Origin: Eisenibacter elegans DSM 3317
Lineage (GTDB): Bacteria > Bacteroidota > Bacteroidia > Cytophagales > Microscillaceae
Length of the DNA: 64,000 nucleotides
Assembly: GCF_000430505.1 (NCBI RefSeq)
Contig: NZ_AUMD01000019.1
Span: forward strand, 1 to 64,000
Direction: 5' to 3'
Positions within the stretch are counted from its first letter, which is position 1; each line of letters begins with the position of its first letter. The notes under the pieces are model-generated. The model made no database searches. It saw only the letters and a list, made by a program, of their open reading frames with translations, and was not told the origin of the DNA. Below are positions 43,783-53,409 of the stretch, piece by piece. A program made the translations under genes and the position numbers.

Positions 43783-45699
43783 GTGTCTGTATACCAAAAC
43801 TTTTTGCGCAAATACGTTCACTGTTTATACCATCTAGGGCTTTGTTGGGCGCTGAGTTTTCCCCTATCGATACAAGCCAAGGCCAATCCTAGAGACAGTC
43901 TGCGGCGTGTCTACCAACACTACAGCAGCCAATCTAGGAGGCTTGAGACAAGCCCCGAATACTTGGCACTACTACAGGCCTTGGCACAGGCCTATTATCT
44001 TCACCATTCAGACTCTACCCATTGGTTTGCCCAAAAAGCCCTAACTCTCAGTAAAGCCCAGAATGACCTCCCCCGAACAGGCAAGTTATACAACCTATTG
44101 GGCAACAACTACTATACCATTGGAGATTATGAACAAGCCTTGAGGTATTACCTACTTGCACTCCAAGTTTGGCAAAAACTAAACAACCCCGACGGATTGG
44201 CACGCACCCTCAACAGTCTAGGGTTGATTTATGAATCGCAGGGCGATTACAGGCGTGCTATTCAGCATCATCAGCACTCGATTCGTATTAGTCAAACCAT
44301 TGACGAGCCTGCATCACGGCGTTACTTATTGAGTCTCAATCATCTCAACCTAGGCCTAGCTTACAAAGGAACGCAACAAAACGATTCGGCTGCCTATTTT
44401 TTCACCCTCACCGCCACCGATACCCTACCTGATATCACCAGAAACGCCCTGTTAGCACAGGCACACCTTGCCAACCTCTTGCTGGAGCAAGAAGCTTATC
44501 AGGCCGCGCTGCAATCCTATCAGCGGCTATTGATACACGAACCCCTACTCAATCGTTTTGATGCCTGTTTTGTTTTTGAGGGAATGGCCAAGGCCTATTT
44601 GCAACGCCAACAACCGGTTCAGGCACTGAAATATGCCAACAAAGCACTACAAATAGCCCAAGAGCTGCGCGCACATTGGGAAATGCAACGTGCTGCTTTG
44701 ACAGCAGCAGAGGCCTCTGCTGCATTGGGCGATTTTACCAACGCTTATATGTTTTTGCAACTACATCGCCAATACAACGATAGTGTCTATAACCTCAACA
44801 AAGAAAAACGCATTCGGCAACTCAAAACAGACTACCAAGCATCCGAAAACGAGCGCCTTGCCCAAGAAAAGGAACTGCAGCTAGAAGTCAACAAACGGCA
44901 ACGTTATGGCCTGATTGCCTTGAGCATTCTATTAGTCTCATTGAGCGTGGTGGCCATATTTTTGGTGTATCTTGTATGGGCAAGACAGGCAAAAAACCAA
45001 ATACTTCAGGCAATCGATGAAACCAAAAACCGCCTTTTCTCTATCATTGGTCATGACCTTCGTGCGCCACTTGCCAGCATCAAGGCCGTGCTAGGGTTGC
45101 TACAGATGAAAGCCCTCAGCGCCGAAGAGCAGCAAATAGTGTTGAAAGATTTGACCCTTCGCCTAGACCTAGCCAACCACACCCTTGATAATCTCTTGGC
45201 TTGGGGCAAAGGGCAGCTACAACGTGTACAGTTTGTGGCCGAACCACGCTGGGTCAATTTACACCAAGAGGCGCAATACAGCATCAATCTTTGGGCAGAT
45301 GCCGCCGCCCACAAGCAGCTGACACTACACAATGAGCTGCCTGCTACGCTGGAGCTATGGGTAGATGTAGAGCACCTGCGCCTAATTCTGCGCAATCTGC
45401 TCAACAATGCCATCAAGTTTACACCCAATGGCGGACATATCCGCATAGAAGAAGCTACGGCTCAGGGCTGGCAAGGGCTCACAGTTACCGACACAGGCAT
45501 CGGGATGGATGCCGAAATACAAGCACAAATATTTGATAGCCAAGATTTTGTAAGCACTCGCGGCACAGCCAATGAGAAAGGAACAGGGCTGGGGCTGCAG
45601 CTCTGTCTAGCTTGTGCCAAAGCCAATGGTGGAACCATCAAGGTAAACAGTCAACTAGGCAAAGGAACCAGTTTTACCCTGTTATTGCCCCAGGGCTAA
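43783..45699 (+). CDS. TPR-containing sensor histidine kinase
   Basis: A 638-residue protein that starts with GTG at 43783; an exported leader (LGLCWALSFPLSIQA) follows. At least five TPR units span about 70-345 (GNNYYTIGDYEQALRYYLLA, NSLGLIYESQGDYRRAIQHH are clear). A coiled coil, a transmembrane helix (YGLIALSILLVSLSVVAIFL) and the kinase module follow: HisKA with IIGHDLRAPLASIKAVL (phosphorylatable His in IIGHD), HATPase with NLLNNAIKFTPNGG, DTGIGMD, GTGLGLQLC. This is a Bacteroidota class of periplasmic-TPR kinases. No response regulator is adjacent. A TATATTTG -7 box at 43736-43743 may be the promoter. Confidence 0.87.
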   Translation: MSVYQNFLRKYVHCLYHLGLCWALSFPLSIQAKANPRDSLRRVYQHYSSQSRRLETSPEYLALLQALAQAYYLHHSDSTHWFAQKALTLSKAQNDLPRTGKLYNLLGNNYYTIGDYEQALRYYLLALQVWQKLNNPDGLARTLNSLGLIYESQGDYRRAIQHHQHSIRISQTIDEPASRRYLLSLNHLNLGLAYKGTQQNDSAAYFFTLTATDTLPDITRNALLAQAHLANLLLEQEAYQAALQSYQRLLIHEPLLNRFDACFVFEGMAKAYLQRQQPVQALKYANKALQIAQELRAHWEMQRAALTAAEASAALGDFTNAYMFLQLHRQYNDSVYNLNKEKRIRQLKTDYQASENERLAQEKELQLEVNKRQRYGLIALSILLVSLSVVAIFLVYLVWARQAKNQILQAIDETKNRLFSIIGHDLRAPLASIKAVLGLLQMKALSAEEQQIVLKDLTLRLDLANHTLDNLLAWGKGQLQRVQFVAEPRWVNLHQEAQYSINLWADAAAHKQLTLHNELPATLELWVDVEHLRLILRNLLNNAIKFTPNGGHIRIEEATAQGWQGLTVTDTGIGMDAEIQAQIFDSQDFVSTRGTANEKGTGLGLQLCLACAKANGGTIKVNSQLGKGTSFTLLLPQG

Positions 45700-45704
45700 T
45701 TTGC

Positions 45705-46304
45705 CTAAAAACGCCCTGCATAAAGTACTTCGGGTGGCAACAAGGTCTGTAAAAGCATAAACAAACGTTGTACAGGCAGACCCATAACATTGTAAAAACA
45801 GCCTTCTATCCCCTCAATCGCTACCATCCCAATCCATTCTTGTACACCATAAGCCCCTGCTTTGTCTAATGGTCGAAAATGTTGGAGATAATAGGCAATC
45901 ATCTCCTCGCTCAGCGCTCGAAACCGCACCTTAGTGGTATCGCTGAATGTATGGAATGCGCCTTCGAGATTGGCCACGCAAACCCCCGTAACGACATCGT
46001 GTGTCCGGCCTGACATTTGCCTTAATAGCGCCGCCGCCTCTCCCAAGTCGTTTGGCTTGCCCAATACTGTGCCATCCAAAATCACATCTGTGTCAGCAGT
46101 AATCAGCCATTGACCCTGTGTCAGGATGGGCAACATTGCTTGGGCTTTTTTTTGTGCCAAATAGGGTGGTACTTCAGCTGCCAACATACCCTCTGGGTAG
46201 TCTTCGGGGGTATCTTGTACTTGGATACTGAAAGGAATGCCTAGGGTCTGAAGCAATTGTTGCCTCCGTGGAGAGCGTGAAGCCAATACTAAAGGAGTTT
46301 GCAT
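45705..46304 (-). CDS. maf: Maf-like nucleoside triphosphate pyrophosphatase
   Basis: A 199-residue house-cleaning enzyme of the Maf/YhdE family, which hydrolyses non-canonical or dTTP/UTP nucleotides to monophosphates. The N-terminal signature LVLASRSPRRQQLLQ, the middle motif ITADTDVILDG with the catalytic aspartate, and VTGVCV plus the E-W-I-G-M-V tail all fit. Length is normal. The stop lies 5 bp from the stop of the convergent histidine kinase gene. Confidence 0.92.
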   Translation of the reverse strand: MQTPLVLASRSPRRQQLLQTLGIPFSIQVQDTPEDYPEGMLAAEVPPYLAQKKAQAMLPILTQGQWLITADTDVILDGTVLGKPNDLGEAAALLRQMSGRTHDVVTGVCVANLEGAFHTFSDTTKVRFRALSEEMIAYYLQHFRPLDKAGAYGVQEWIGMVAIEGIEGCFYNVMGLPVQRLFMLLQTLLPPEVLYAGRF

Positions 46305-46513
46305 AAGTTGATGGTAGGGTGAATATTATAATGGAAACAGCAACCTGTGATTGAAGCACCAAAGTTATCGTAAATCCTCTTAGGATTTGTGCCGAAATTC
46401 CGGAGAAGCTAAATTTTCAACCCACCACTTTGCATTCCCATACAATCATATAGTTGCAAAAAACATACATAAAACACTAAAAATCAATACTTTGACCTTA
46501 GAAATGATTACTT

Positions 46514-47854
46514 TTATCTGGCAGCCCGCTGTTTGGCCTCTTCGACTTCGTGCAGGTTTTTGGATTTGTAGCGTCCATAGCGCAGATGTTTGGGGCTACC
46601 CACAATTTGTGAGGCATAGATGCCCGTATGCCCCGAAAACATATACGCCACCACACAAGCCAAACCAATATACACAGCGGCCTCTGCGCCAAAAAGCTCT
46701 ATGCCCATCAGGGTGCAGGCAATGGGCGTATTGGTGGCTGCGGCAAACACCGCCACAAAACCCATTCCGGCCAACAAGCCCATTGGCAGCGGCAGTACCC
46801 ATACCAAGGCATTGCCCAAGGTAGCACCCACATAAAAAAGTGGGGTTACTTCCCCGCCCTTGAAACCCGCCCCAAGGGTAAAAGAGGTAAACAAGATTTT
46901 GAGCAGGAAGTCGTAGCTGTTTTGTTGTGCCACAAAGGAGTCTACAATCACCGGCACCCCCAGCCCGATGTATCTGGTTGTACCTGCGGCCCAAACAACC
47001 AAGGCTATCACGATGCCCCCATATACTGGCCGCAGCGGCGCATAGGCTACCTGAGCCTTAAAGAAGCGCCCCCAAAAATGGGTAGCTTGGGAAAAAAGCC
47101 GCCCGCCAAGGCCAAAGCATATTCCTGCCAAAATACAGTAAAGTAAGTTTTGTGGGCTCATCGGAGGGACTTCAGCGATGCTGTAATGGGTGTGGGCTAC
47201 TTGCCAAGCGTGGCAGGTATAATCAGCAATGACTGCCGTCAGAATGCTCGGCAAAATAGCCTCATACCGCATTCGCCCCAACACCATCACTTCTAGCGCA
47301 AAAACAGTTCCGGCTAGTGGAGTGCCAAATACCGAGGCAAACCCTGCGCTTACCCCCATTACGAGCAAGACGCGTCGGTCGCGAGGTCGCAACTTGAAAA
47401 GCAGGGAGAACTGGTCGGCTATCGCTCCGCCCATCTGCACTGCCGTGCCCTCCCTGCCGGCAGAGCCACCAAAAAAATGGGTGGCTACGGTGCCAAAAAG
47501 CACTAAGGGAGCCATCTTGAAGGGAATTACCCGCTGAGGACGGTAGAACTCATCCATCAGTTGGTTGTTGCCTTTAACTACATCCTGACCATAATAGTAA
47601 TACAGAAGCCCAATCATCAATCCACCCAAGGGCAGCAAGGCAATCACCCACTGGTTGGCTTCACGATAGTTGGTTGCCCACTCTAGCGATACCAAGAAAA
47701 AAGCCGAAGCCGACCCAGCCAGCCCACCTACCAAAATGGCTAATAGCAACCATTTGAACATATACATCAATACTGGAATCTGTTCGATACGGTGTAACCA
47801 AGTGTTAGAAGAGAAGATTTTCATCAGTTGGATTGTCATTACATTGAACCGCAA
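46514..47854 (-). CDS. ClC-family chloride channel/transporter
   Basis: About 446 residues with ten or more hydrophobic segments. GGSAGREGTAVQMGGAIAD is the ClC motif (GREGT instead of GREGP, keeping the gating glutamate), GVSAGFASVFGTPLAGTVFA is the second signature, and TLGAGFKGGEVTPLFYVGA the third. It lacks C-terminal CBS domains, so it is a short ClC. It may be a Cl-/H+ exchanger or a fluoride-type channel; the ion cannot be assigned. Three in-frame starts at 47854, 47839 and 47824 are possible. Single gene. Confidence 0.88.
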   Translation of the reverse strand: MRFNVMTIQLMKIFSSNTWLHRIEQIPVLMYMFKWLLLAILVGGLAGSASAFFLVSLEWATNYREANQWVIALLPLGGLMIGLLYYYYGQDVVKGNNQLMDEFYRPQRVIPFKMAPLVLFGTVATHFFGGSAGREGTAVQMGGAIADQFSLLFKLRPRDRRVLLVMGVSAGFASVFGTPLAGTVFALEVMVLGRMRYEAILPSILTAVIADYTCHAWQVAHTHYSIAEVPPMSPQNLLYCILAGICFGLGGRLFSQATHFWGRFFKAQVAYAPLRPVYGGIVIALVVWAAGTTRYIGLGVPVIVDSFVAQQNSYDFLLKILFTSFTLGAGFKGGEVTPLFYVGATLGNALVWVLPLPMGLLAGMGFVAVFAAATNTPIACTLMGIELFGAEAAVYIGLACVVAYMFSGHTGIYASQIVGSPKHLRYGRYKSKNLHEVEEAKQRAAR

Positions 47855-48117
47855 ACAAGCTCCTTGCTTGTTTGTTATGTAGACATCATCAGCACAAAAA
47901 ATGGCGGTTCGGGGCAGATATCATTACCACTAATGTATCACAAATATAGCCCGAGCACTCAAAAGACACAAGCCTAGTGGGTTCGTCATGGATTTTTGTC
48001 TTAAAATTTCAGAAGTCAAACTCCTGATAAGCAATGCATTATACGTAAAAAATACAGGGTGTCATTTTTTCTTAAAAAAACATCCTACTATCTCTACCAA
48101 TTTAATAGAGTTATTTA

Positions 48118-48125
48118 TATCTTTG
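48118..48125 (+). promoter_or_regulatory. -7 box of the peroxiredoxin promoter
   Basis: TATCTTTG, an exact TAnnTTTG match 51 bp before the ATG. No clear TTG box at the usual distance, so the promoter may need an activator. Confidence 0.4.
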
Positions 48126-48176
48126 TGCCACCAATCAACATCTACTCATTCATTCACTTTCTAAAACACTAAATTT

Positions 48177-48812
48177 ATGGCACTTCGATTAGGTGATATA
48201 GCCCCTGATTTTACCGCCCAAAGTACCGAGGGCGAAATCCGTTTTCACGAGTGGCTTGGCGACAGCTGGGGCATTCTCTTCTCACACCCTGCGGACTTTA
48301 CCCCCGTATGTACTACCGAACTAGGCACCACAGCCAAGCTTAAGCCTGAGTTTGAGAAACGTAACGTGAAGGTGGTCGCCTTAAGCGTAGATCCACTACC
48401 CTCGCACCACGAGTGGGTCAAAGATATCAACGAAACGCAAGGCACTACGGTAAACTTTCCCATCATCGCCGATGCAGACCGCAAAGTCTCGGAGCTGTAT
48501 GATATGATTCACCCCAATGCCTCCGAAAACTTTACCGTCCGCTCGGTATTTGTGATTGGCCCTGACAAAAAAATAAAGCTGACTATTACCTACCCAGCCT
48601 CTACTGGGCGCAATTTCAATGAGTTGCTTCGGGTCATTGACAGCCTCCAACTGACAGCCAACTACAGCGTAGCCACTCCGGCCAACTGGCAGCACGGCGA
48701 AGAGGTCGTCATTGCACCGGCCATCAAGGATGAAGACATCCCTGCCAAGTTCCCTAAAGGACACAAAGCTGTAAAGCCTTACCTACGGCTAACTCCACAG
48801 CCTAACTTATAA
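48177..48812 (+). CDS. 1-Cys peroxiredoxin (Prx6 type)
   Basis: A 211-residue peroxidase of the Prx6 class. The active site is HPADFTPVCTTE with peroxidatic C45. There is no other cysteine in the protein, so no resolving cysteine exists and an external reductant is needed. The C-terminal half, with AIKDEDIPAKFPKGHKAVKP and YLRLTPQP, is the dimer-swap arm of Prx6. It reduces H2O2 and organic peroxides in the cytosol. Terminator at 48856-48890. Confidence 0.93.
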   Translation: MALRLGDIAPDFTAQSTEGEIRFHEWLGDSWGILFSHPADFTPVCTTELGTTAKLKPEFEKRNVKVVALSVDPLPSHHEWVKDINETQGTTVNFPIIADADRKVSELYDMIHPNASENFTVRSVFVIGPDKKIKLTITYPASTGRNFNELLRVIDSLQLTANYSVATPANWQHGEEVVIAPAIKDEDIPAKFPKGHKAVKPYLRLTPQPNL

Positions 48813-48855
48813 GCCTAGTGCTCACTAAGACTATTTACTTGACATAATACATCTC

Positions 48856-48890
48856 AAAAAACCTCCTGACCCTTGTTAGGAGGTTTTTTT
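48856..48890 (+). terminator. Rho-independent terminator
   Basis: AAAAAACCTCCT / AGGAGGTTTTTT stem with T-run, 44 bp after the peroxiredoxin stop. Confidence 0.8.
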
Positions 48891-48912
48891 CGTTATACCT
48901 AATCAATATTGG

Positions 48913-48945
48913 TTTGGTTGGGAATAAATCATCTGACTATCTTTG
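48913..48945 (+). promoter_or_regulatory. Promoter of the adenine deaminase gene
   Basis: TTTG at 48913-48916, 21 bp, TATCTTTG at 48938-48945: Bacteroidota consensus, 70 bp before the ATG. Confidence 0.5.
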
Positions 48946-49015
48946 CACCGTCCTGTAGCCTCCTCCAAAGCCCTCCACCAAAAAATAACTCCATACTTCA
49001 CACCCCACATATTTT

Positions 49016-50638
49016 ATGAAAACCTTGTTCCTAAATCTCGTAGACCTTCACCAACGCCGCATTTATCCGGCTTCCATTTCCATCGCCGAAGGCAAAATCA
49101 CTGACATCAAAAGCTTAGACAGCCCTTGCGCACACTATGCCCTGCCCGGCTTTGTAGATGCGCATATCCATATCGAAAGCTCGATGCTCACCCCAAGGGC
49201 TTTTGCGGCAATGGCCGTGCGCCACGGCACGGTGGCTACCGTTTCCGACCCACACGAAATCGCCAATGTGCTCGGCTTAAAAGGGGTATTGTATATGATT
49301 GAAAACGGGCGGCACAGCGACTTCAAGTTTTACTTTGGTGCGCCCTCTTGCGTGCCGGCTACGAATTTTGAAAATGCCGGCGCTGCCCTCGGCCTCGATG
49401 CCTTAGAACAATTGCTCCTGATGCCGGAGGTGAAATATTTGGCCGAAATGATGAACTACCCGGGCGTATTGCACCAAGACCCTGAGGTAATGGCCAAAAT
49501 CGCACTTGCGCAGCGCCTTGGCAAGCCTATTGACGGCCACGCGCCCGGCCTGCGCGGACAAGCCGCCCGCGACTACATCGCCGCCGGAATGAGCACCGAC
49601 CACGAGTGTTTCACTGCCGAAGAGGCGCTCGACAAGCTCCAAGCCGGCATGCACGTCCTCATCAGGGAGGGCAGCGCCGCCAAAAACTTTGAAGCCCTCG
49701 CCCCATTGCTGCCCCAATACTTTGGGCAGATGATGTTTTGCTCCGACGACAAGCATCCTGACGAACTACTGCTCGGGCATATCAACCAGCTCGTTCAGCG
49801 GGCGCTGGCCAAAGGTTTTGCCCTTTTTGATGTCTTGGAGGTGGCCTGCCTCAATCCTGTAAAACACTATGGCTTAGACTTGGGGCTGCTGCGTGTGGGC
49901 GACCCTGCCGATTTTATTGTGGTAGAAGACCTGACGGCTTTCAAGGTACTCAAGACCTATATCGGTGGCAAAGAGGTCTTCGATGGTGTGCAAGACCATA
50001 TTCCGCAGCTATCGGGCAGCTTGCCCAATCACTTCGAGGCCTTGCCCCGCCAAGAGAGCGATTTTCGCCTATCGGCAAAAGATTATGCGCACAATATGGC
50101 CATAGAGGCCATTGATGGAGAGCTGATTACCCGCAAAGTAGCTGTGGCGCTTTCGAGCGATGCCGAGGGCTTCCTCCAAGCCGACCCTGCCCAAGACCTG
50201 CTCAAGATTGCGGTCATCAACCGTTATGTACCTCAGGCCAGGCCGGCCATCGCCTTTATCAAAAACTTTGGCCTCAAAGAAGGGGCAATTGCCTCTACGG
50301 TGGCGCACGACTCCCACAACATCATTGTGGTAGGAGCCGACGATGCCGCCATCACCGAGGCGGTCAATCTGCTTATTGCCGCACAAGGTGGCGTAGTGGC
50401 CGTAGGCAAGGGGCAGCAAAAGGTACTCTCCCTGCCTATTGCCGGACTGATGAGCCCCCAAAGCGCTGAGGAAGTGGCCGCTGCCTACACCGAGATAGAT
50501 GCTTTTGCCAAGGAATTGGGCAGTACCCTCAAAGCACCTTTTATGACGCTCTCTTTTATGGCCTTGCTCGTGATTCCCCATATCAAAATCAGCGACTTAG
50601 GCCTTTTCGATGTGGATAGTTTTCAGCTGGTTGAGTGA
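49016..50638 (+). CDS. ade: Adenine deaminase
   Basis: A 540-residue amidohydrolase that converts adenine to hypoxanthine in purine salvage. The metal motif GFVDAHIHIESSML (H50, H52) and the block TVSDPHEIANVLG are diagnostic of the Ade family, as are EMMNYPGVLH, PIDGHAPGL and MFCSDDKHPDEL. The C-terminal third (TVAHDSHNIIVVGADDAA, LGLFDVDSFQLVE) is the usual Ade extension. Length is normal. Monocistronic. Confidence 0.94.
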   Translation: MKTLFLNLVDLHQRRIYPASISIAEGKITDIKSLDSPCAHYALPGFVDAHIHIESSMLTPRAFAAMAVRHGTVATVSDPHEIANVLGLKGVLYMIENGRHSDFKFYFGAPSCVPATNFENAGAALGLDALEQLLLMPEVKYLAEMMNYPGVLHQDPEVMAKIALAQRLGKPIDGHAPGLRGQAARDYIAAGMSTDHECFTAEEALDKLQAGMHVLIREGSAAKNFEALAPLLPQYFGQMMFCSDDKHPDELLLGHINQLVQRALAKGFALFDVLEVACLNPVKHYGLDLGLLRVGDPADFIVVEDLTAFKVLKTYIGGKEVFDGVQDHIPQLSGSLPNHFEALPRQESDFRLSAKDYAHNMAIEAIDGELITRKVAVALSSDAEGFLQADPAQDLLKIAVINRYVPQARPAIAFIKNFGLKEGAIASTVAHDSHNIIVVGADDAAITEAVNLLIAAQGGVVAVGKGQQKVLSLPIAGLMSPQSAEEVAAAYTEIDAFAKELGSTLKAPFMTLSFMALLVIPHIKISDLGLFDVDSFQLVE

Positions 50639-50948
50639 TTTTTTGTAACTATTTAGGTGATACGCTTTGCTATAAATCTCTTATTATCAATTCGTTGGCT
50701 TTTGTTATATAGTTCGGCTTTAAATAAGCTTATTCTATAAATCACTAATTATCAAGTAGTTGTGTTTTAACTAAATTCCTAGCCATGAAACCCATCCTCT
50801 CGCAAGTATTTAATAATCAAGCATTTGAGCCTCCCAAATAGTTACGATTTTTTTAAACAAATTTTAGTAGTCATTTGGAAGTTATAAAAAAGTATGCAAT
50901 ATTTGCATCCGAAATAAATATTGATTAACCCTTATTATTTCATCCTTT
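50639..50948. other. AT-rich intergenic region with imperfect direct repeat
   Basis: The segments CTATAAATCTCTTATTATCA (about 50669) and CTATAAATCACTAATTATCA (about 50736) are an imperfect direct repeat about 67 bp apart. A tiny frame at 50785 (18 codons) shows no support. Otherwise it is the upstream region of the broken barrel gene. Confidence 0.35.
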
Positions 50949-51662
50949 ATGAAAAAAATACTATTTACCCTCACTTTCCTATGTCTTTTCGTTGGTGCAC
51001 AAGCACAAGACTTCAAGCCCTTCAAACTAGGTCTCGGAGCAGATTATGCGATTTCTAACGACGAAGATGCCAAAGGTGGACTACTTGTACACACCACTGG
51101 AAATTTCTGAAATCCCATAGCCTCAACTTATCGACCGACACTGCCAAATCCTAACTTTTTTATTAAAAAACACTTTTTTTTAATCCAAGGTTGGAGCTTC
51201 ACACTACGTTTTCCAAAAACATCCAGTGGTGTATTGCTTGTATACCTAGAGCCTGCCTACCGCGTCAGTAGCCAAATTGCTGTGGGGCTAAGAATAGAAA
51301 GCGCTATTATGGCAAGAGGTATAGCTACTGCTTCAGGAAACGCTGATTTTTCAGCTTATGGCAACTTCTCTTACACCATTAACGGGCAGTACTACCTCTC
51401 TAACAACACTTTCAGACCTTTCATCGGTGTGGGTGTAGGTTTGTTTGGATTGGCTTCTGTACGCACTGACAATGTAGACCTAGTATCTGCTGGAACCAAG
51501 TTTGGTTTCTATCCACGGATCGGTTTTGAGGCTGATTACTTTGCCTTCAATTTTGAATACAACCTCATTCCTGCTACCAAAATCGACGGTACTGACATTT
51601 CAATCAAAAATAGTTATGCTGGTATTAAGCTTGGCTTTTTCTTGTTTGGCAGAAGAAACTAA
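50949..51662 (+). pseudogene. Outer-membrane beta-barrel protein gene interrupted by a miniature element
   Basis: The gene starts MKKILFTLTFLCLFVGAQAQ (signal peptide), continues DFKPFKLGLGADYAIS as far as KGGLLV and is cut at 51090 by a 144-bp element. It resumes at 51234 with LLVYLEPAYRVSSQIAVGLR and runs to ...SYAGIKLGFFLFGRRN. The insert plus its 9-bp duplication is 153 bp, so the frame is kept, but the element brings one TGA (51108-51110). Without it the protein would be about 186 residues, an eight-stranded porin/OmpW-like barrel with alternating strands and the usual aromatic-rich C terminus. Readthrough or restart at 51234 is possible but not shown. Confidence 0.8.
51090..51233. mobile_element. 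Miniature inverted-repeat element inside the barrel gene
   Basis: 144 bp from CACACCACTGGAAATTTCTG to CCAAAAACATCCAGTGGTGTA. It is flanked by CTACTTGTA and TTGCTTGTA, a 9-bp duplication with two differences, both synonymous (Leu codons). Its interior is more diverged than in other copies. Confidence 0.75.
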
Positions 51663-51691
51663 TTCCTAAAATAATACAATCTACAAAAAAG

Positions 51692-51721
51692 AAAAAAGAG
51701 CACTTACGGCACTCTTTTTTT
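51692..51721 (+). terminator. Rho-independent terminator
   Basis: AAAAAAGAG / CTCTTTTTTT around an 11-nt loop, 30 bp after the interrupted barrel gene. Confidence 0.6.
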
Positions 51722-51784
51722 ATGTAAATACCCTCTTACACAACTCAAAAAAGGCTTAGCGCCCTTGGGTATATTGGAGATTTA

Positions 51785-51917
51785 CACACCACTGGACATT
51801 TGTCAAATCCCTCAGTTAAAACTGTGGGCTAAGTCTCATTTTGGGGGTGAAATGAGGCCTCAACTTATCCCAGAGCTAGCGCTTCGAGCTACTTTTTCAA
51901 AAATGCCCAGTGGCATA
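51785..51917. mobile_element. Miniature inverted-repeat element
   Basis: 133 bp from CACACCACTGGACATTTGTC to CAAAAATGCCCAGTGGCATA with full interior: ACAG-type AGTTAAAACT palindrome, TCTCATTTT...AAATGAGG hairpin and AGCGCTTCGAGCT part. No clear target duplication. Confidence 0.7.
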
Positions 51918-52073
51918 GACCATTTTACTATATCCGCGTCAATTGTAGTGAGGGCCCTGCTGACCTTACTAACACCTCAACTACTGGCCATAAGGGTCAG
52001 TGTTTAGGCTTCCTTGCAGCTTCAGCCTAAAAACCTTATCTTTCGGAACTGAAAGCCACTCAAAACAACCCCG

Positions 52074-53378
52074 ATGCTTACCAAGACTACTTATTTTGGC
52101 CTACCCTTAGGATGTAGGGCAATATTGATTTTTTGCGTTTTTCACTTGCTATCGACACCCACAAAGGCGCAAGACCTTGACTATGTACGCCAAGTGATTG
52201 ACACACTTTGCAGCCCTACCATGTTTGGCCGCAGCGCTTTGCATGGAGGCGAGCGTTTGGCTGCCGACTTTATTCAGGCCGAATTCCAACGTTTGGGTGT
52301 GTCTGCCTTTGAACAAGGCTATCAACAAGCCTTCTCCCTATCCCTCAACACTTTTCCCAAAAACCCCAAGTTACGCATCAATGGCAAACCCTTGAGTGCC
52401 GGCCATGACTATATCCTAAGCCCCCTAAGCCGCAGCGGGAAGGGTAGTGGCCGTTTGGTTTTTATTGATTCCTTGTTGGTAAATGATGCTGCCGCACGGC
52501 AAGCATTGTTGAGCAAACACAAAAGAAAGTTGCAAAAGCGTATTGTTGTGTATGAACAAAAGGATTTTATGGCACTCACAGCACTTGAGGATGGCTTTTG
52601 GGGTGAAATCCAACAAGCACAAGCCCTATTGACCTTGTTTTCGCCCAAACTTACCGCCTCAATGGGCACACAGCAGCTCAGTAACCCCACATTTTGGTTA
52701 TTGCCCGAAGCCCTCCCTTCTAAGGCCAAACGAGTAAACTATCGTCTGACATCCGATTTACTGACTGATTATCAGAGCCAAAACGTCATCGGTTATGTTC
52801 CCGGTACTAGCAATCCAACGCAGTATCTTGTTTTGACGGCACACTATGACCACCTTGGAGGTTATGGTACAGATACCTACTTTCCGGGAGCCAATGACAA
52901 TGCCTCTGGGGTTGCCCTGTTACTAAGCTTGGCACAATATTATGCCCAAAACCCTGCGCCCTACAGCGTAGTATTCATCGCCTTTGGAGCAGAGGAAGTC
53001 GGCCTAATAGGCTCGGCATATTATACCCGCAGACCGTATTTTCCATTGGAGCAAATCTTGTTTCTGCTCAACTTGGACCTTGTTGGTACTGGCGATGATG
53101 GCCTGATGGCTGTCAATGGTGCTGTGTTCAAAGAAGAATTTGAGCGCCTGCAAAACCTCAACACCACACACCAATTGTTGCCCAATGTGCAAGCTCGTGG
53201 CAGCGCCCGCAACTCGGACCACTACTATTTCTATGAGCAGGGAGTACCTTGTTTCTTTCTCTACACACTTGGTGGTATCAAGGCCTACCACGATGTGTAT
53301 GATGTTCCTAGCACCCTACCCCTCACGAAGTTTGCAGCACTACATCAATTGATTCGCTTGTTTTTGGCGCAATATTGA
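52074..53378 (+). CDS. Exported M28-family zinc aminopeptidase
   Basis: A 434-residue protein with a signal peptide ending in ...LLSTPTKAQ. The catalytic half shows all M28 zinc ligands: H in LTAHYDHLGGY, D in GANDNASGVA, E-E in FGAEEVGLIG, D in LNLDLVGTGD and H in NSDHYYFYEQG. Upstream of it is an insert domain of about 150 residues (PA-like). It probably removes N-terminal residues from peptides in the periplasm or outside the cell. It is followed 31 bp later by the TIGR02757 gene, which may share its transcript. Confidence 0.9.
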   Translation: MLTKTTYFGLPLGCRAILIFCVFHLLSTPTKAQDLDYVRQVIDTLCSPTMFGRSALHGGERLAADFIQAEFQRLGVSAFEQGYQQAFSLSLNTFPKNPKLRINGKPLSAGHDYILSPLSRSGKGSGRLVFIDSLLVNDAAARQALLSKHKRKLQKRIVVYEQKDFMALTALEDGFWGEIQQAQALLTLFSPKLTASMGTQQLSNPTFWLLPEALPSKAKRVNYRLTSDLLTDYQSQNVIGYVPGTSNPTQYLVLTAHYDHLGGYGTDTYFPGANDNASGVALLLSLAQYYAQNPAPYSVVFIAFGAEEVGLIGSAYYTRRPYFPLEQILFLLNLDLVGTGDDGLMAVNGAVFKEEFERLQNLNTTHQLLPNVQARGSARNSDHYYFYEQGVPCFFLYTLGGIKAYHDVYDVPSTLPLTKFAALHQLIRLFLAQY

Positions 53379-53409
53379 TTTTGCCTCTATTCATCCCCCT
53401 GAGTGTCTT

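Noticed and set aside
50785-50841. 18-codon open frame before the barrel gene
   Set aside because: Too short, no start context, and it lies between imperfect repeats.
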